Shown here: piece after piece, positions 15,001 through 22,335 of the stretch
Layout: every line of letters starts with the position of its first letter
How positions within the stretch are numbered: the stretch's first letter is position 1
Source: Phycisphaerae bacterium
Lineage (GTDB): Bacteria; Planctomycetota; Phycisphaerae; UBA1845; Fen-1342
DNA length: 23,450 bases
Direction: 5' to 3'
NCBI GenBank assembly: GCA_020058145.1
Contig: JAGVEP010000363.1
Location: forward strand, 1 to 23,450
The notes under the pieces: model-generated
The model's input: the letters and a program-made list of their open reading frames with translations, nothing else
What the model was told of the DNA's origin: nothing
Database searches by the model: none
Made by a program: the position numbers and the translations under genes

Positions 15001-15418
15001 CTCTAAGCACGCGGGCAAGGTCTTGCCTTGGGCTGTTGTGCGAGACGCAATAGAAGGTGCGCTGCGTGCCCGAATGATCGAACGGCTGACTGATTCGGGG
15101 CCGTGGCCGTGTGACTACGCAGGATCGTCAGGTCTCCGGCTCCGCGTTACCTCGGGCGTTGCGATTCCTCCCGGAGCGACAGCGCCGACGCCACCTACAT
15201 CACGGCCTGGAACGCGGTCGGGCGAGGCTCGATTACAGCCAAGTCAGATTCAGGACTTGGCTGACGTAATGGGGGATTTGCTGAAGGCGAGGGGAGATTA
15301 CGAGTTGGCGTTCTCAGTTCGCGTCGAGTTGACGGGCAAGAAGGCGCCGGACAATGCCGTTGTTGAGGGTCTCAATCGCGTTCTGGGCACCGTCCGCGAG
15401 GGGTTCCAAATCGAATGA
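12095..15418 (+). CDS. DUF499 AAA+-like ATPase
   Basis: A 1107-residue protein. Start ATG 12095 gives MAKLAWNPWHQVVKLREDVR, the usual opening of DUF499/COG1483 ATPases. Walker A is in ELTYGGGKTHTLITLYH (about 84-100) and Walker B in GTLVLIDEVLMYAREKV (about 207-223). A DPKKSDELGKAIQDELYAIF sensor-like segment and HPDLTDVLYSKWTQLEGFQR follow. The C-terminal part is long and less conserved, with a proline/threonine linker near 1030-1045. DUF499 proteins occur with DUF1156 methylases and SNF2 helicases in DISARM-related defence islands and are thought to be the ATPase partner. Here the ATPase is separated from the methylase by the four-helix-bundle and DUF433/DUF5615 genes but keeps short spacing to the latter. 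The frame is intact. Confidence 0.9.
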   Translation: MAKLAWNPWHQVVKLREDVRTGELALNEFAADLFDVALRSGKRRIYEDPREFFALTYPTTNLRDLAKDVCLRLAGKNQKAIRQLELTYGGGKTHTLITLYHLVNDPAKLPDLPSVREFQAHIGITPPKARAALLPFDKLDVEKGMEVLDPAGKKRWLRQPWSVLAWQIAGSAGLKLLHPDDKDEERDSAPAEPLMVDLLSLPEKEGLGTLVLIDEVLMYAREKVGLDPVWRDRLVNFFQYLTQAATKVDRCCIVASLLATDPKKSDELGKAIQDELYAIFRREREEGVQPVLKEDVAEVLRRRFFTPESIQDKEAFRQAVFAAMKGIIELDEESKKAQKKAEERFIASYPFHPDLTDVLYSKWTQLEGFQRTRGILRTFALALRDAEKWDESPLVGPNVFLHERDKDGISEAARELTSVATAEVYEGKRQEWTAILQSELAKAREIQGDYTGLRHREIEQAVFATFLHSQPIHIGAKAALRDLLVLIGATRPDKIELEKALRQWFDRSWFLDESADAEVKPANGTKPLPVSWRLGSKPNLRQMHADACTRVPDELVEMRLIEDIRKLKSLTAGASAAGAKVHLLPDKPAQVEDDGNFHYAVLGPNFACESGKPAAARQFIEETTNAERPRKERNAVVLAVPSRDGLVGVKTAIREYLGWETVRDTLKRQGQELDPIRQAMLQGYIDASNKRIPGTLQQAYCIVVTVNEKDEVQAFKVQVGDDPLFQTIKNDKRSRIQDTAISADAILPGGPYDLWREDEEARRVKDLVGAFARFPRLPKMLNRKAILDTIVNGCQEGVFVGRLTRPDKSIRTFWRQRLDEAVLDDPGLELVLPDKAELTELAPAMVHPQAIRELWDGPEVTLKRVREFFSGGRCMKVGRGGYEEPIAVPRVPPTAVDAATVAAVRDGKLWLTSGPASFLAEEVPSGLMTDDAVVQSPPATIPPMDVLPQRTPEAWSDGATTGQVLAAALSKHAGKVLPWAVVRDAIEGALRARMIERLTDSGPWPCDYAGSSGLRLRVTSGVAIPPGATAPTPPTSRPGTRSGEARLQPSQIQDLADVMGDLLKARGDYELAFSVRVELTGKKAPDNAVVEGLNRVLGTVREGFQIE

Positions 15419-15553
15419 TCACATAGAGAAGGTCCAGCTACCAGAATCCGCTGTGCAAGGCGCGCGGCGGGCCCAGTCTGTCGGACCGGAGCACATCTGT
15501 TGCGAAACTGGCCATAACACCTGAAGAGCGAAACCGCTTTTCTCGTGATCAAC

Positions 15554-18500
15554 ATGGCCAAGTTCGGGCAACATCAAAAGGGCACATCAACCTCCGTCGA
15601 AGGGCGGACGAGCGACGAACGTGTCGGTTGCGCACCGTCGCGAACGGGCGCTAAGTTGGTCTTCGATTTCGAGAACGATACGCACAACGCACTCCGCTCG
15701 ACGGGCGTGATTGACGACACGATCGTGGTGCCGTCCCTCAACACCGACGCGAATCCGAATGGCGCCCTGCACAAGGGAAGTCTATGGGGCCATGTCGCGG
15801 AATCGGATACCGCGTCGGCGAATGCGACCTGCGTTACTCCTGATTCGATCGCAACCATCCTGAAACGCCCCCCATGGGAACAGTTCGCCTTGCGTGTCGC
15901 AGCTCTGCTGGAAGAGCACCCGGCTGCCAAGTTGGACAACTTCGCGATTGCTCGACTGAGCAGAGAGGTGTTTGGCGCCTCAGCGGGATTCGCGCGTGAT
16001 GCGTGCGACGCCGCCGAAGCGGGCATGAATATCTACCTAGCCCGCGTCGGCCTCGACCACGGTGACGTCCAAACCTCGATCGAGCGGCTCTTGGCCTTGG
16101 AAGCACGCATGCCTCGGCAAACTCGGCGGGACGAAGTCCAGGTGGAATTACAGCAGTTCAGCACGCCGCCGGCGGAGGCCTTCCTCGTCATAACGGCCGC
16201 GGCGGTGCGGGCTGGCATGAAGGTGCTTGAGCCAAGCGCGGGCACCGGGAACATCGTCGTTCTCGCACGGCTGGCCGGCGCCGACGTTGATACCAACGAA
16301 ATCGACGAGCGCCGCCGGAACCTGCTGTCGATCCAGGGCTTTTCGCCAACTGCGCTGGACGCGGAGCGGCTCGACAACCTTCTGCCGGCGGACAAGTTCT
16401 ACGACGTGATCGTGATGAACCCGCCGTTCTCGGCAACCGGCGGGCGTGTGCGGGGGCACAGCACGGAGTTCGGGGCGCGGCACGTCGAACAGGCATTGCT
16501 GCGCCTCAAGCCGGGCGGGCGGTTGGTCGCAATCGTCGGGCGAGGCATGGCTCTCGACCGACCGATGTTTCGGGCCTGGTGGGCGGGACTCGAGCAGCGC
16601 TACCGGGTCCGGGCGAACCTCGGCATGGATGGCAACGTGTATGCGAAATTCGGCACCTCGTTCGACCATCAGATCACCGTTATCGACCACGACGGCCCAA
16701 CGGTGAGTGAATCTGACATCATCACCGGCAGCGGGCTGTCGCTTCAGGAGGCGTATGAGTTACTCAAAAACCTATCGCAGGAGGACGTTTATGGGCGAAT
16801 TCGCGAACGCGCTGCGGCAGCAGGCCGCGCAGGCGCTGCGGACGATGTTTCAGCACGATCCGGGCTGCGGAGCGGACCCGGTGCTCGAACTGATCGGGTT
16901 TCTGCTGGAGGACAGGGCGGGGGGCGTTCTGCCGCCGCCGGACACACCGGTGGCGACAGAGCAATGGTTGACCTGGAACCGCCTTGCGGCGGAGCACGCA
17001 CGGGCGCTGGCGCGGACGGTGATGCGGGACGTGAAACGCGAGCGGCGGAGCCTGCCGCAGGACAAGGAAGCGATGCGCTCGTGGGCGGCGCAGGTGCTCC
17101 TGAGCACTCTGGACCGCCTGGGAATGTTGTAGGCCAGCTTGAACGCGCCGCCAGAGCAGCGGCGTTGCGCATCGAGGAGGGGACCGTCTTTGCCGAGTAC
17201 CGCGTCCAGAAGGCCCTCTTACGGGGAGCAGAGCCGCACCCGGCCCACGTCGTCGAATCAACGGCGATGGCCTCGGTGGAGCCGCCAGACCCCACGTATC
17301 AGCACCACTTGCCCGCCGAAGTCATCAGCGAAGGCCGCATCTCCGACCTCCAGCTTGAGGATGTGATCTACGCGGGGCAGGCGACCGAGGTTCTGCTGCC
17401 TGACGGCTCACGCAAGGGCCACTGGAACGGCGACGGCACCGGAATCGGGAAAGGCCGGGAGATCTACGCGTTCATCTACGACCAGCTCCAGCAGGGCCGG
17501 CAAAAGCACGTCCACATTTCCGCCTCCCATCAACTTCACGCCGATGGTGAGCGCGACCGGGACGCCGTCGGCGTTCCGCTCCAACTCATCCACCAAGCCC
17601 GGCACGCGCCGGACGAGCCAATTCAGGCGGAATCTGGGGTGCTTTTCACGACGTACACGATGCTCAGCATGGACTTCGGCGGCGAGCGGCAACGCTTCAA
17701 GCAGCTCACGGACTGGCTCGGACCGGACTTCGACGGCGTGATCGCCTTCGACGAGGCGCACTTCATGAAGAACGCGGCCGTCACGCCGCACGGCGGCAAG
17801 GCGACTGTGGACGAAGGTACGCTCCGCGGCAACGTGGGGATCACGCTCCAGCGGCTCTATCCGCAAGCGCGCGTCCGCTACTTCAGCGCTACCGGGGCTA
17901 CGGAAGCCCGGCATATGGCGCCGTACGAGCGGCTGGGGCTGTGGGGTGCCGGGGCGCCGTTCGCGGACTTCTCGGCGTTCCTGGTCGCTATGGAGCGCGG
18001 AGGGGTGGCCGCGATGGAAATGCTGTGCCGTGACCTGAAGTCGGTCGGCACCTACCTAGCCCGCACGATCAGCTACGGCCCAACCCGCCTGCCGGATGGG
18101 AGCATCGTCCCTGAGAGTGCCGTCGAGTACGAACCGCTCGTCCACCGCGTTGCGGAAGCCGAGCAGCGGCAGTACGACGAAATCGCGGACCTCTGGTCGG
18201 AGTTGCTCGTCGCCTTTGAGACCGGCGAGCAAAACGCGTGCCAGCGGCGCAACGCCGGCCGGTACGCCCAGTTCTATTCCGCACAGCAGCGCTTCTTCTT
18301 GCAGCTCATGATGGCCTATGCCTTGCCCGACGTGATCCCCGAGATCGAGCAAGACCTGGCACAAGGCCGCTCGGTCATCGTCAGTCTGTTCAACACCGGC
18401 GAGGCGCAGGCCGAGCGGAAGGTGCGCGACGCACGGGCACAGGGCCTGGAACTGCGAGAAATGGACGCGACGCCGCGCGAGATGATCGTCCAGCTCATCG

Positions 18501-20077
18501 AAAACCAGTTCCCCATCTATCAGTACCAGGAGAAAACCGACCCCGTGACGGGCAACGTCATCAGCGTGCGCGTCGAGGATGCTGCCGGCAACCCCGAGAT
18601 CAACCGCGAGAACCAGCGCCGCCAGCAGCAGCTTCTCGACAAGGTGGCGGACATGGACTTCCCGCACAACCCGATGGACGCGCTGACCGCCCGTTTCGGC
18701 GTGGACAGGGTCGCCGAGATCAGCGGCCGGACGCATCGCTGGGAGAACGGCCGCTACATGCGCCGCAAGCTCCACGGCATGCACCGGCGGCAGTTGAACG
18801 AATACGAAACGCGGTTCTTCCAGAATGGACGCAAGCGTCTGACCATCCTGTCCGGCGCCGGCGCGGTCGGCATTAGCGTGCATGCCGACCTGGAGGCCCG
18901 AAATCAGCAGCGGCGGGTGTTCTACGCGTTTCAGCTTTCGTGGTCGGCCGACCAGCAGATGCAGGCGTTCGGGCGCGTGCATCGCTCAAATCAGGCCTCG
19001 GCGCCGGTCATCCGGCTGGTGCTCCTCGACTTGGCCGGCCAGAAGCGGCTCGTGAACGCTGTCTCCAAGCGTTTGGCCGCGCTCGGAGCGTTGACCAAGG
19101 GGGAACGGCTGTCGCTCTCCGGCGAGTTGTTCCGCCCGGAAGATGTCACCGACGAATACGGCAAGGCCGCGCTGACACGGCTGTATCGCGAGGTAGTGCT
19201 GAACCAGCACGCCGAGCAGGGCATCGGCCTACGCGAGCTGGAACGTATGGGCGTGCTGAACAAAGAGAAGACGGCGGTGCGGGACAGCTACGCCTCTAAC
19301 GTGGAGCAATTCCTCAACCGCATCATGGTCTTGCATGTCGAGCAGCAGAACCGCTTTTTCGAGCTGTTCTACGAGCGCTACCTGGCGGCGGTCGAGGCCG
19401 CGAAGCGAGCCGGCGCGTTCGATTTCGGGGTGGAGGAAATCCGGGCACGAAACCTGCAAAGCGTCGCCGAGCCGCAGACGCTCTTCGTGGACCCGGCGTC
19501 CGGCGCCCGCACGACGCTGCACGAGCTGGAGGGCGAGGTGGACGTGGAGCGGCACACGTTCGAAACCGCCCTGGCCATCTACGCCGGCGAGGGGTTCTAC
19601 CGCAACCTGCGAAGCGGTCGCATTTACGGCGTCGGGCCGCACCTGGACACCCGGCCGAACGAAGTCCTGCTGATAGGCGTGAAAGGCCCGCGGCGCGGGC
19701 TGGAGCGGTCGGAACTCAAAGACAAGTACGAACGCGTGGAGCGCGACGAAGCGCGACGGTGGTGGGACGCGGAGTACGCGAAGACGCCGGCGACCGAACC
19801 GCGTCGCTTCTACATCCTCAGCGGGGCCATCTTTCCGATCTACGACAAGATCATGGGCTCCTCCGGCATCCACAACGTCAAGATCGCTCGCGCGATGCTC
19901 GTCGATGGCCGCGCCCTGGTCGGGTTGAATCTGAGCCCCTCGGACGTGCCAAACGTCAAGCAACGCCTCGGGATCGGCACGCCGCTTGGCGAGGCCTCGC
20001 CGGAGGAGATTCTGGGGTTGCTCGTCGGTGTTGCCGTCATCGAGCTGGATATCCCTCGTTGCCAAAGGGTCGAATAG
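15554..20077 (+). CDS. N6-adenine-type methyltransferase fused to strawberry-notch family helicase
   Basis: A 1507-residue frame with two enzymes. Residues about 195-400 form a methyltransferase: QFSTPPAEAFL, motif I VLEPSAGTGNIVVLARLAGA (near 224) and catalytic NPPFSA (near 288). Residues about 560-1500 form a strawberry-notch (SNO) helicase: MASVEPPDPTYQHHLP, Walker A GDGTGIGKGREI (near 626), FDEAHFMKNAA (near 732), SADQQMQAFGRVHRSNQ (near 1130-1146) and C-terminal YILSGAIFPIYDKIM. Such fusions occur on plasmids, phages and integrative elements and may protect or remodel element DNA; the exact role is unknown. Residues about 413-527 are low-complexity Ala/Gly/Arg and coincide with an embedded gene in another frame. 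The start is uncertain: ATG 15554 or GTG 15545, neither with a clear ribosome binding site, and the first 100 residues are not recognisable. Confidence 0.8.
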   Translation: MAKFGQHQKGTSTSVEGRTSDERVGCAPSRTGAKLVFDFENDTHNALRSTGVIDDTIVVPSLNTDANPNGALHKGSLWGHVAESDTASANATCVTPDSIATILKRPPWEQFALRVAALLEEHPAAKLDNFAIARLSREVFGASAGFARDACDAAEAGMNIYLARVGLDHGDVQTSIERLLALEARMPRQTRRDEVQVELQQFSTPPAEAFLVITAAAVRAGMKVLEPSAGTGNIVVLARLAGADVDTNEIDERRRNLLSIQGFSPTALDAERLDNLLPADKFYDVIVMNPPFSATGGRVRGHSTEFGARHVEQALLRLKPGGRLVAIVGRGMALDRPMFRAWWAGLEQRYRVRANLGMDGNVYAKFGTSFDHQITVIDHDGPTVSESDIITGSGLSLQEAYELLKNLSQEDVYGRIRERAAAAGRAGAADDVSARSGLRSGPGARTDRVSAGGQGGGRSAAAGHTGGDRAMVDLEPPCGGARTGAGADGDAGRETRAAEPAAGQGSDALVGGAGAPEHSGPPGNVVGQLERAARAAALRIEEGTVFAEYRVQKALLRGAEPHPAHVVESTAMASVEPPDPTYQHHLPAEVISEGRISDLQLEDVIYAGQATEVLLPDGSRKGHWNGDGTGIGKGREIYAFIYDQLQQGRQKHVHISASHQLHADGERDRDAVGVPLQLIHQARHAPDEPIQAESGVLFTTYTMLSMDFGGERQRFKQLTDWLGPDFDGVIAFDEAHFMKNAAVTPHGGKATVDEGTLRGNVGITLQRLYPQARVRYFSATGATEARHMAPYERLGLWGAGAPFADFSAFLVAMERGGVAAMEMLCRDLKSVGTYLARTISYGPTRLPDGSIVPESAVEYEPLVHRVAEAEQRQYDEIADLWSELLVAFETGEQNACQRRNAGRYAQFYSAQQRFFLQLMMAYALPDVIPEIEQDLAQGRSVIVSLFNTGEAQAERKVRDARAQGLELREMDATPREMIVQLIENQFPIYQYQEKTDPVTGNVISVRVEDAAGNPEINRENQRRQQQLLDKVADMDFPHNPMDALTARFGVDRVAEISGRTHRWENGRYMRRKLHGMHRRQLNEYETRFFQNGRKRLTILSGAGAVGISVHADLEARNQQRRVFYAFQLSWSADQQMQAFGRVHRSNQASAPVIRLVLLDLAGQKRLVNAVSKRLAALGALTKGERLSLSGELFRPEDVTDEYGKAALTRLYREVVLNQHAEQGIGLRELERMGVLNKEKTAVRDSYASNVEQFLNRIMVLHVEQQNRFFELFYERYLAAVEAAKRAGAFDFGVEEIRARNLQSVAEPQTLFVDPASGARTTLHELEGEVDVERHTFETALAIYAGEGFYRNLRSGRIYGVGPHLDTRPNEVLLIGVKGPRRGLERSELKDKYERVERDEARRWWDAEYAKTPATEPRRFYILSGAIFPIYDKIMGSSGIHNVKIARAMLVDGRALVGLNLSPSDVPNVKQRLGIGTPLGEASPEEILGLLVGVAVIELDIPRCQRVE
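16779..16784 (+). promoter_or_regulatory. Strong ribosome binding site inside the methyltransferase-helicase gene
   Basis: AGGAGG with six bases to the ATG at 16791. It decides the start of the embedded gene over the upstream ATG at 16755, which also follows an AGGAGG (16746-16751) but with only three bases of spacing. Confidence 0.6.
16791..17132 (+). CDS. Embedded small gene (113 aa), unknown function
   Basis: Lies entirely within the methyltransferase-helicase frame but is read one frame over. It starts MGEFANALRQQAAQALRTMF and ends LLSTLDRLGML. The protein is well mixed and helical-looking, with PVLELIGFLLEDRAGG, EQWLTWNRLAAEHARALART and VMRDVKRERRSLPQ. By hand count about 86 percent of its codons end in G or C, typical of genuine genes here. 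The overlapping frame has only about half G/C-ending codons and gives a low-complexity Arg/Ala/Gly text. It has its own AGGAGG at ideal spacing. It may be a real overlapping gene in the linker, or a small gene inserted between the two enzyme parts. I do not recognise its family. Confidence 0.65.
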   Translation: MGEFANALRQQAAQALRTMFQHDPGCGADPVLELIGFLLEDRAGGVLPPPDTPVATEQWLTWNRLAAEHARALARTVMRDVKRERRSLPQDKEAMRSWAAQVLLSTLDRLGML

Positions 20078-20126
20078 GCGCCGTCACCAGCCGCAGGCTA
20101 TCGTCCATCGGAGAAGAGGATTGGTG

Positions 20127-21362
20127 TTAAGGGGACGACCATGCCGCGATGTTATTTGCTTGAATCCCACCGCCCGCGAAAAGGGCGCCCGCGAACACGC
20201 CCCCCGCGATCAGCTTGTCGTTGTAAACGGTAAGGGCGTTCACGGTGCTGGTCACCCCGTTGCCCAGGGCCGACCAAGACGTGGCATCCCATTGGGCAAT
20301 AAAGTACACCGCTGTGCCCCCGGCTGTGGTGAAAGATCCGCCCGCAATCAGGTTGCCGTCGTAGACGGCCAGGCCATTTACCATTGAGTTAGTTCCACCC
20401 ATCCCGCTGCCCAGTGCAGACCAGGAGGAGGTAATGTCGTTCCACTTTGCGATATTGTTCGCCGCTGTGCCCCCGGCGGTGCTGAACCAGCCCCCCACGA
20501 TCAAGTCGCCGTTGTAGACGGTCAGGGCAAGCACGCTATCACAAACAGGACATTCGGAGTCACCACTGATCCCGGTGCCCAGAGCGGACCAGGAGGTGCC
20601 GTCCCATCGGGCGATGTTGTTTGCCACTGTGCCACCGGCGGTGGCGAATCCGCCCCCTGCGATCAGGTTGCCGTTGTAGATGGCCAGGGCATACACTGCT
20701 CCACCAATCCCGGTCCCCAGGCTGGACCAGGACGCGCCATTCCACTGTGCGATGCTGTGCGCCTCTGTGCCCCCGGCGCTGGCGAAATTGCCCCCCACGA
20801 TCAGGTTGCCGTTGGGGATCGGGTACACGGTCAGGGCTCTCACAAAAGGACAAACGGGACATCCCGGATCACCTATCCCGCCACCCAAGGCGGACCAGGA
20901 TGTGCCGTCCCATTGGGCGACGAAGTTCGCCGCTATGCCTCCGGCTGTGTTGAACCAGCCCCCCGCGATCAACTTGTCACCGTAAACCGTAAGGGCATAC
21001 ACATACGGAGGAGCCGGAGGAGGGAAGCTGTTACCCATCCCGGTGCTTAGTGCGGACCAGGAGCTGCCGCTCCAGTCGGCAATGTAATTCGCCGGTATCC
21101 CCCCCGCGTTGGCGAACTCGCCCCCAGCGATTAGGTTGCCGTTGTAGACGGTCAAGGCATTTACAGAAGAGTTGTCCATGCCGGTGCCTAGGGCCGACCA
21201 ACCACCCCCACCCGGCGCCGACGCGGGAACGTTATCTTGCGAGCCAGAATCGCCGCCACTTGAGGGCGGAAGACATCCTTGACCGACAAGGAGAAAACAA
21301 GCTATGACGAGAGCAAGGACCTCCGCACCCCTGGACGTCGTCTGTCTGGTTTGTCGCGACAT
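20127..21362 (-). CDS. Seven-repeat beta-propeller lipoprotein
   Basis: A 411-residue exported protein on the reverse strand. The N-terminus has a basic start, a hydrophobic stretch (VLALVIACFLLVGQG) and a lipobox cysteine at residue 30, then a Ser/Gly-rich tether. The rest is seven repeats of about 45-55 residues with the pattern SWSALGTGIG...VYALTVYNGNLIAGG.F.TAGGT.ANNIA.W. Seven such units would close as a seven-bladed propeller. The repeat type is common in secreted or surface proteins of environmental bacteria; ligand and role are unknown. Start: ATG at 21362 with GGAGG seven bases upstream. It is convergent with the helicase gene, 49 bases apart, with no clear terminator between them. 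Confidence 0.8.
   Translation of the reverse strand: MSRQTRQTTSRGAEVLALVIACFLLVGQGCLPPSSGGDSGSQDNVPASAPGGGGWSALGTGMDNSSVNALTVYNGNLIAGGEFANAGGIPANYIADWSGSSWSALSTGMGNSFPPPAPPYVYALTVYGDKLIAGGWFNTAGGIAANFVAQWDGTSWSALGGGIGDPGCPVCPFVRALTVYPIPNGNLIVGGNFASAGGTEAHSIAQWNGASWSSLGTGIGGAVYALAIYNGNLIAGGGFATAGGTVANNIARWDGTSWSALGTGISGDSECPVCDSVLALTVYNGDLIVGGWFSTAGGTAANNIAKWNDITSSWSALGSGMGGTNSMVNGLAVYDGNLIAGGSFTTAGGTAVYFIAQWDATSWSALGNGVTSTVNALTVYNDKLIAGGVFAGALFAGGGIQANNIAAWSSP
20190..21210 (-). repeat. Tandem DNA repeats encoding the propeller blades
   Basis: Units of about 135-165 bases recur seven times, recognisable on the plus strand by GATCAGGTTGCCGTTGTAGA-like and GCGGACCAGGA(G/T)-like segments. Several adjacent units are nearly identical, so blade number may change by recombination. 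Confidence 0.7.
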
Positions 21363-21437
21363 TTATACCTCCAGGCAAAAGAGAAAAGGACATTCTCCAT
21401 GTGACCTTGGCCCGCTGCGCCCAGGATTCAGCCGAGC

Positions 21438-22025
21438 CTACTCTCGCTTCGCGCGCTCCAGGACCTCTATGATCGCTCCGGCCATCTGGTCGTTCAGGAG
21501 GAGTTCGTTCATCTCGGGCATGTCGGTCATCGCGTTCACGGCCACGCCCATCGCTCCGCTGAGAACGCCGTGGGTCGACGGGCCCTTGACCGCGCAGACC
21601 TCCGCCGCGCCGAGGAACGTGCTGCTGGCGTGGTCCAACACTTCCATCCGGCAGCGCATGGTGTTGGGCGCGCCGAGCAAAATGCGGGAGCCCTTGGACG
21701 GGTAACGCGCCGCGAGGATCAAGACCTGCAAGTCGACGGTACGCCCTGTGGGCTCGCTCGTGGCGGGGCCGTACGCGGAGTACGTGCCGGCGGGCAGCGC
21801 CCACATCTTGTTCAGGTAGAGCTTGGCCGCGATCATTGTAGAAAGCTGGCGCGGCAACCCCGGATATGGCACGGTCGGATCGCGATCCACGCTCTTCAGG
21901 TTCACGCTGTCGTAGACGCGCAAGCTGACGCGGGTGCCGTCCGTCGCCTTGAGACTCGGCCCGCACCCGCTGACCAGACCGGCCAGCAGGGCGACGACCA
22001 CTCCCGCGAGAGAGGTCCGCGACAT
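21438..22025 (-). CDS. Small lipoprotein, unknown function
   Basis: A 195-residue protein starting MSRTSLAGVVVALLAGLVSG followed by the lipobox cysteine at residue 21, so it is exported and lipid-anchored. The ATG at 22025 is chosen because GGAGG lies about six bases upstream and the signal peptide begins there; the longer upstream frame is not protein-like. The mature part has VSLRVYDSVNLKSVDRDPTV, LQVLILAARYPSKGSRILLG and a Gly/Ala-rich AVKGPSTHGVLSGAMGVAVN segment followed by a helix. The layout is reminiscent of DUF4410-type lipoproteins, but I am not sure. It lies upstream of the propeller gene on the same strand, 75 bases apart, and may share a transcript with it. Confidence 0.7.
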   Translation of the reverse strand: MSRTSLAGVVVALLAGLVSGCGPSLKATDGTRVSLRVYDSVNLKSVDRDPTVPYPGLPRQLSTMIAAKLYLNKMWALPAGTYSAYGPATSEPTGRTVDLQVLILAARYPSKGSRILLGAPNTMRCRMEVLDHASSTFLGAAEVCAVKGPSTHGVLSGAMGVAVNAMTDMPEMNELLLNDQMAGAIIEVLERAKRE

Positions 22026-22335
22026 GACGGTCCTCCGAGATGTACCTACGACCGGATGCGATCCTTCGTCACGAGGCCGCTCGCGGCCTGGCGCGCATCC
22101 CTGGCCAGTTAAAGCCATGATTCCGACAGAGACGGAATGTAACGACGACCGGCAACAGTCGCAAGATCGCTGCCCGAAGGCCGCCCGCGCTCCGAATTCG
22201 TCGGCTCGACCCCCCGAGTATCACCCGCGCCCCGAACTGGATTCTGAGCGATGTTGCGACAGCAAGCGCCAGCGCCGAGAGACCGGTGGTGCATTTCAGG
22301 TTCAATGCGGTCCCACAGACCGAAGGAGGTTTGCG
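22026..22335. other. Divergent intergenic region
   Basis: About 310 bases between the reverse-strand lipoprotein and the forward-strand DUF932 gene must hold promoters for both. I see no good -35/-10 pair. ATTCCG...CGGAAT (22120-22138) is a small inverted repeat that could be an operator. The open frame that runs through it upstream of 22336 is not protein-like. Confidence 0.3.

Noticed and set aside
2258..15418. Classical DISARM or BREX operon
   Set aside because: No DUF1998 protein, phospholipase D, PglZ phosphatase, BrxA/BrxB or Lon-like gene is present; the DUF1156/DUF499/SNF2 set fits the Hma-like group better.
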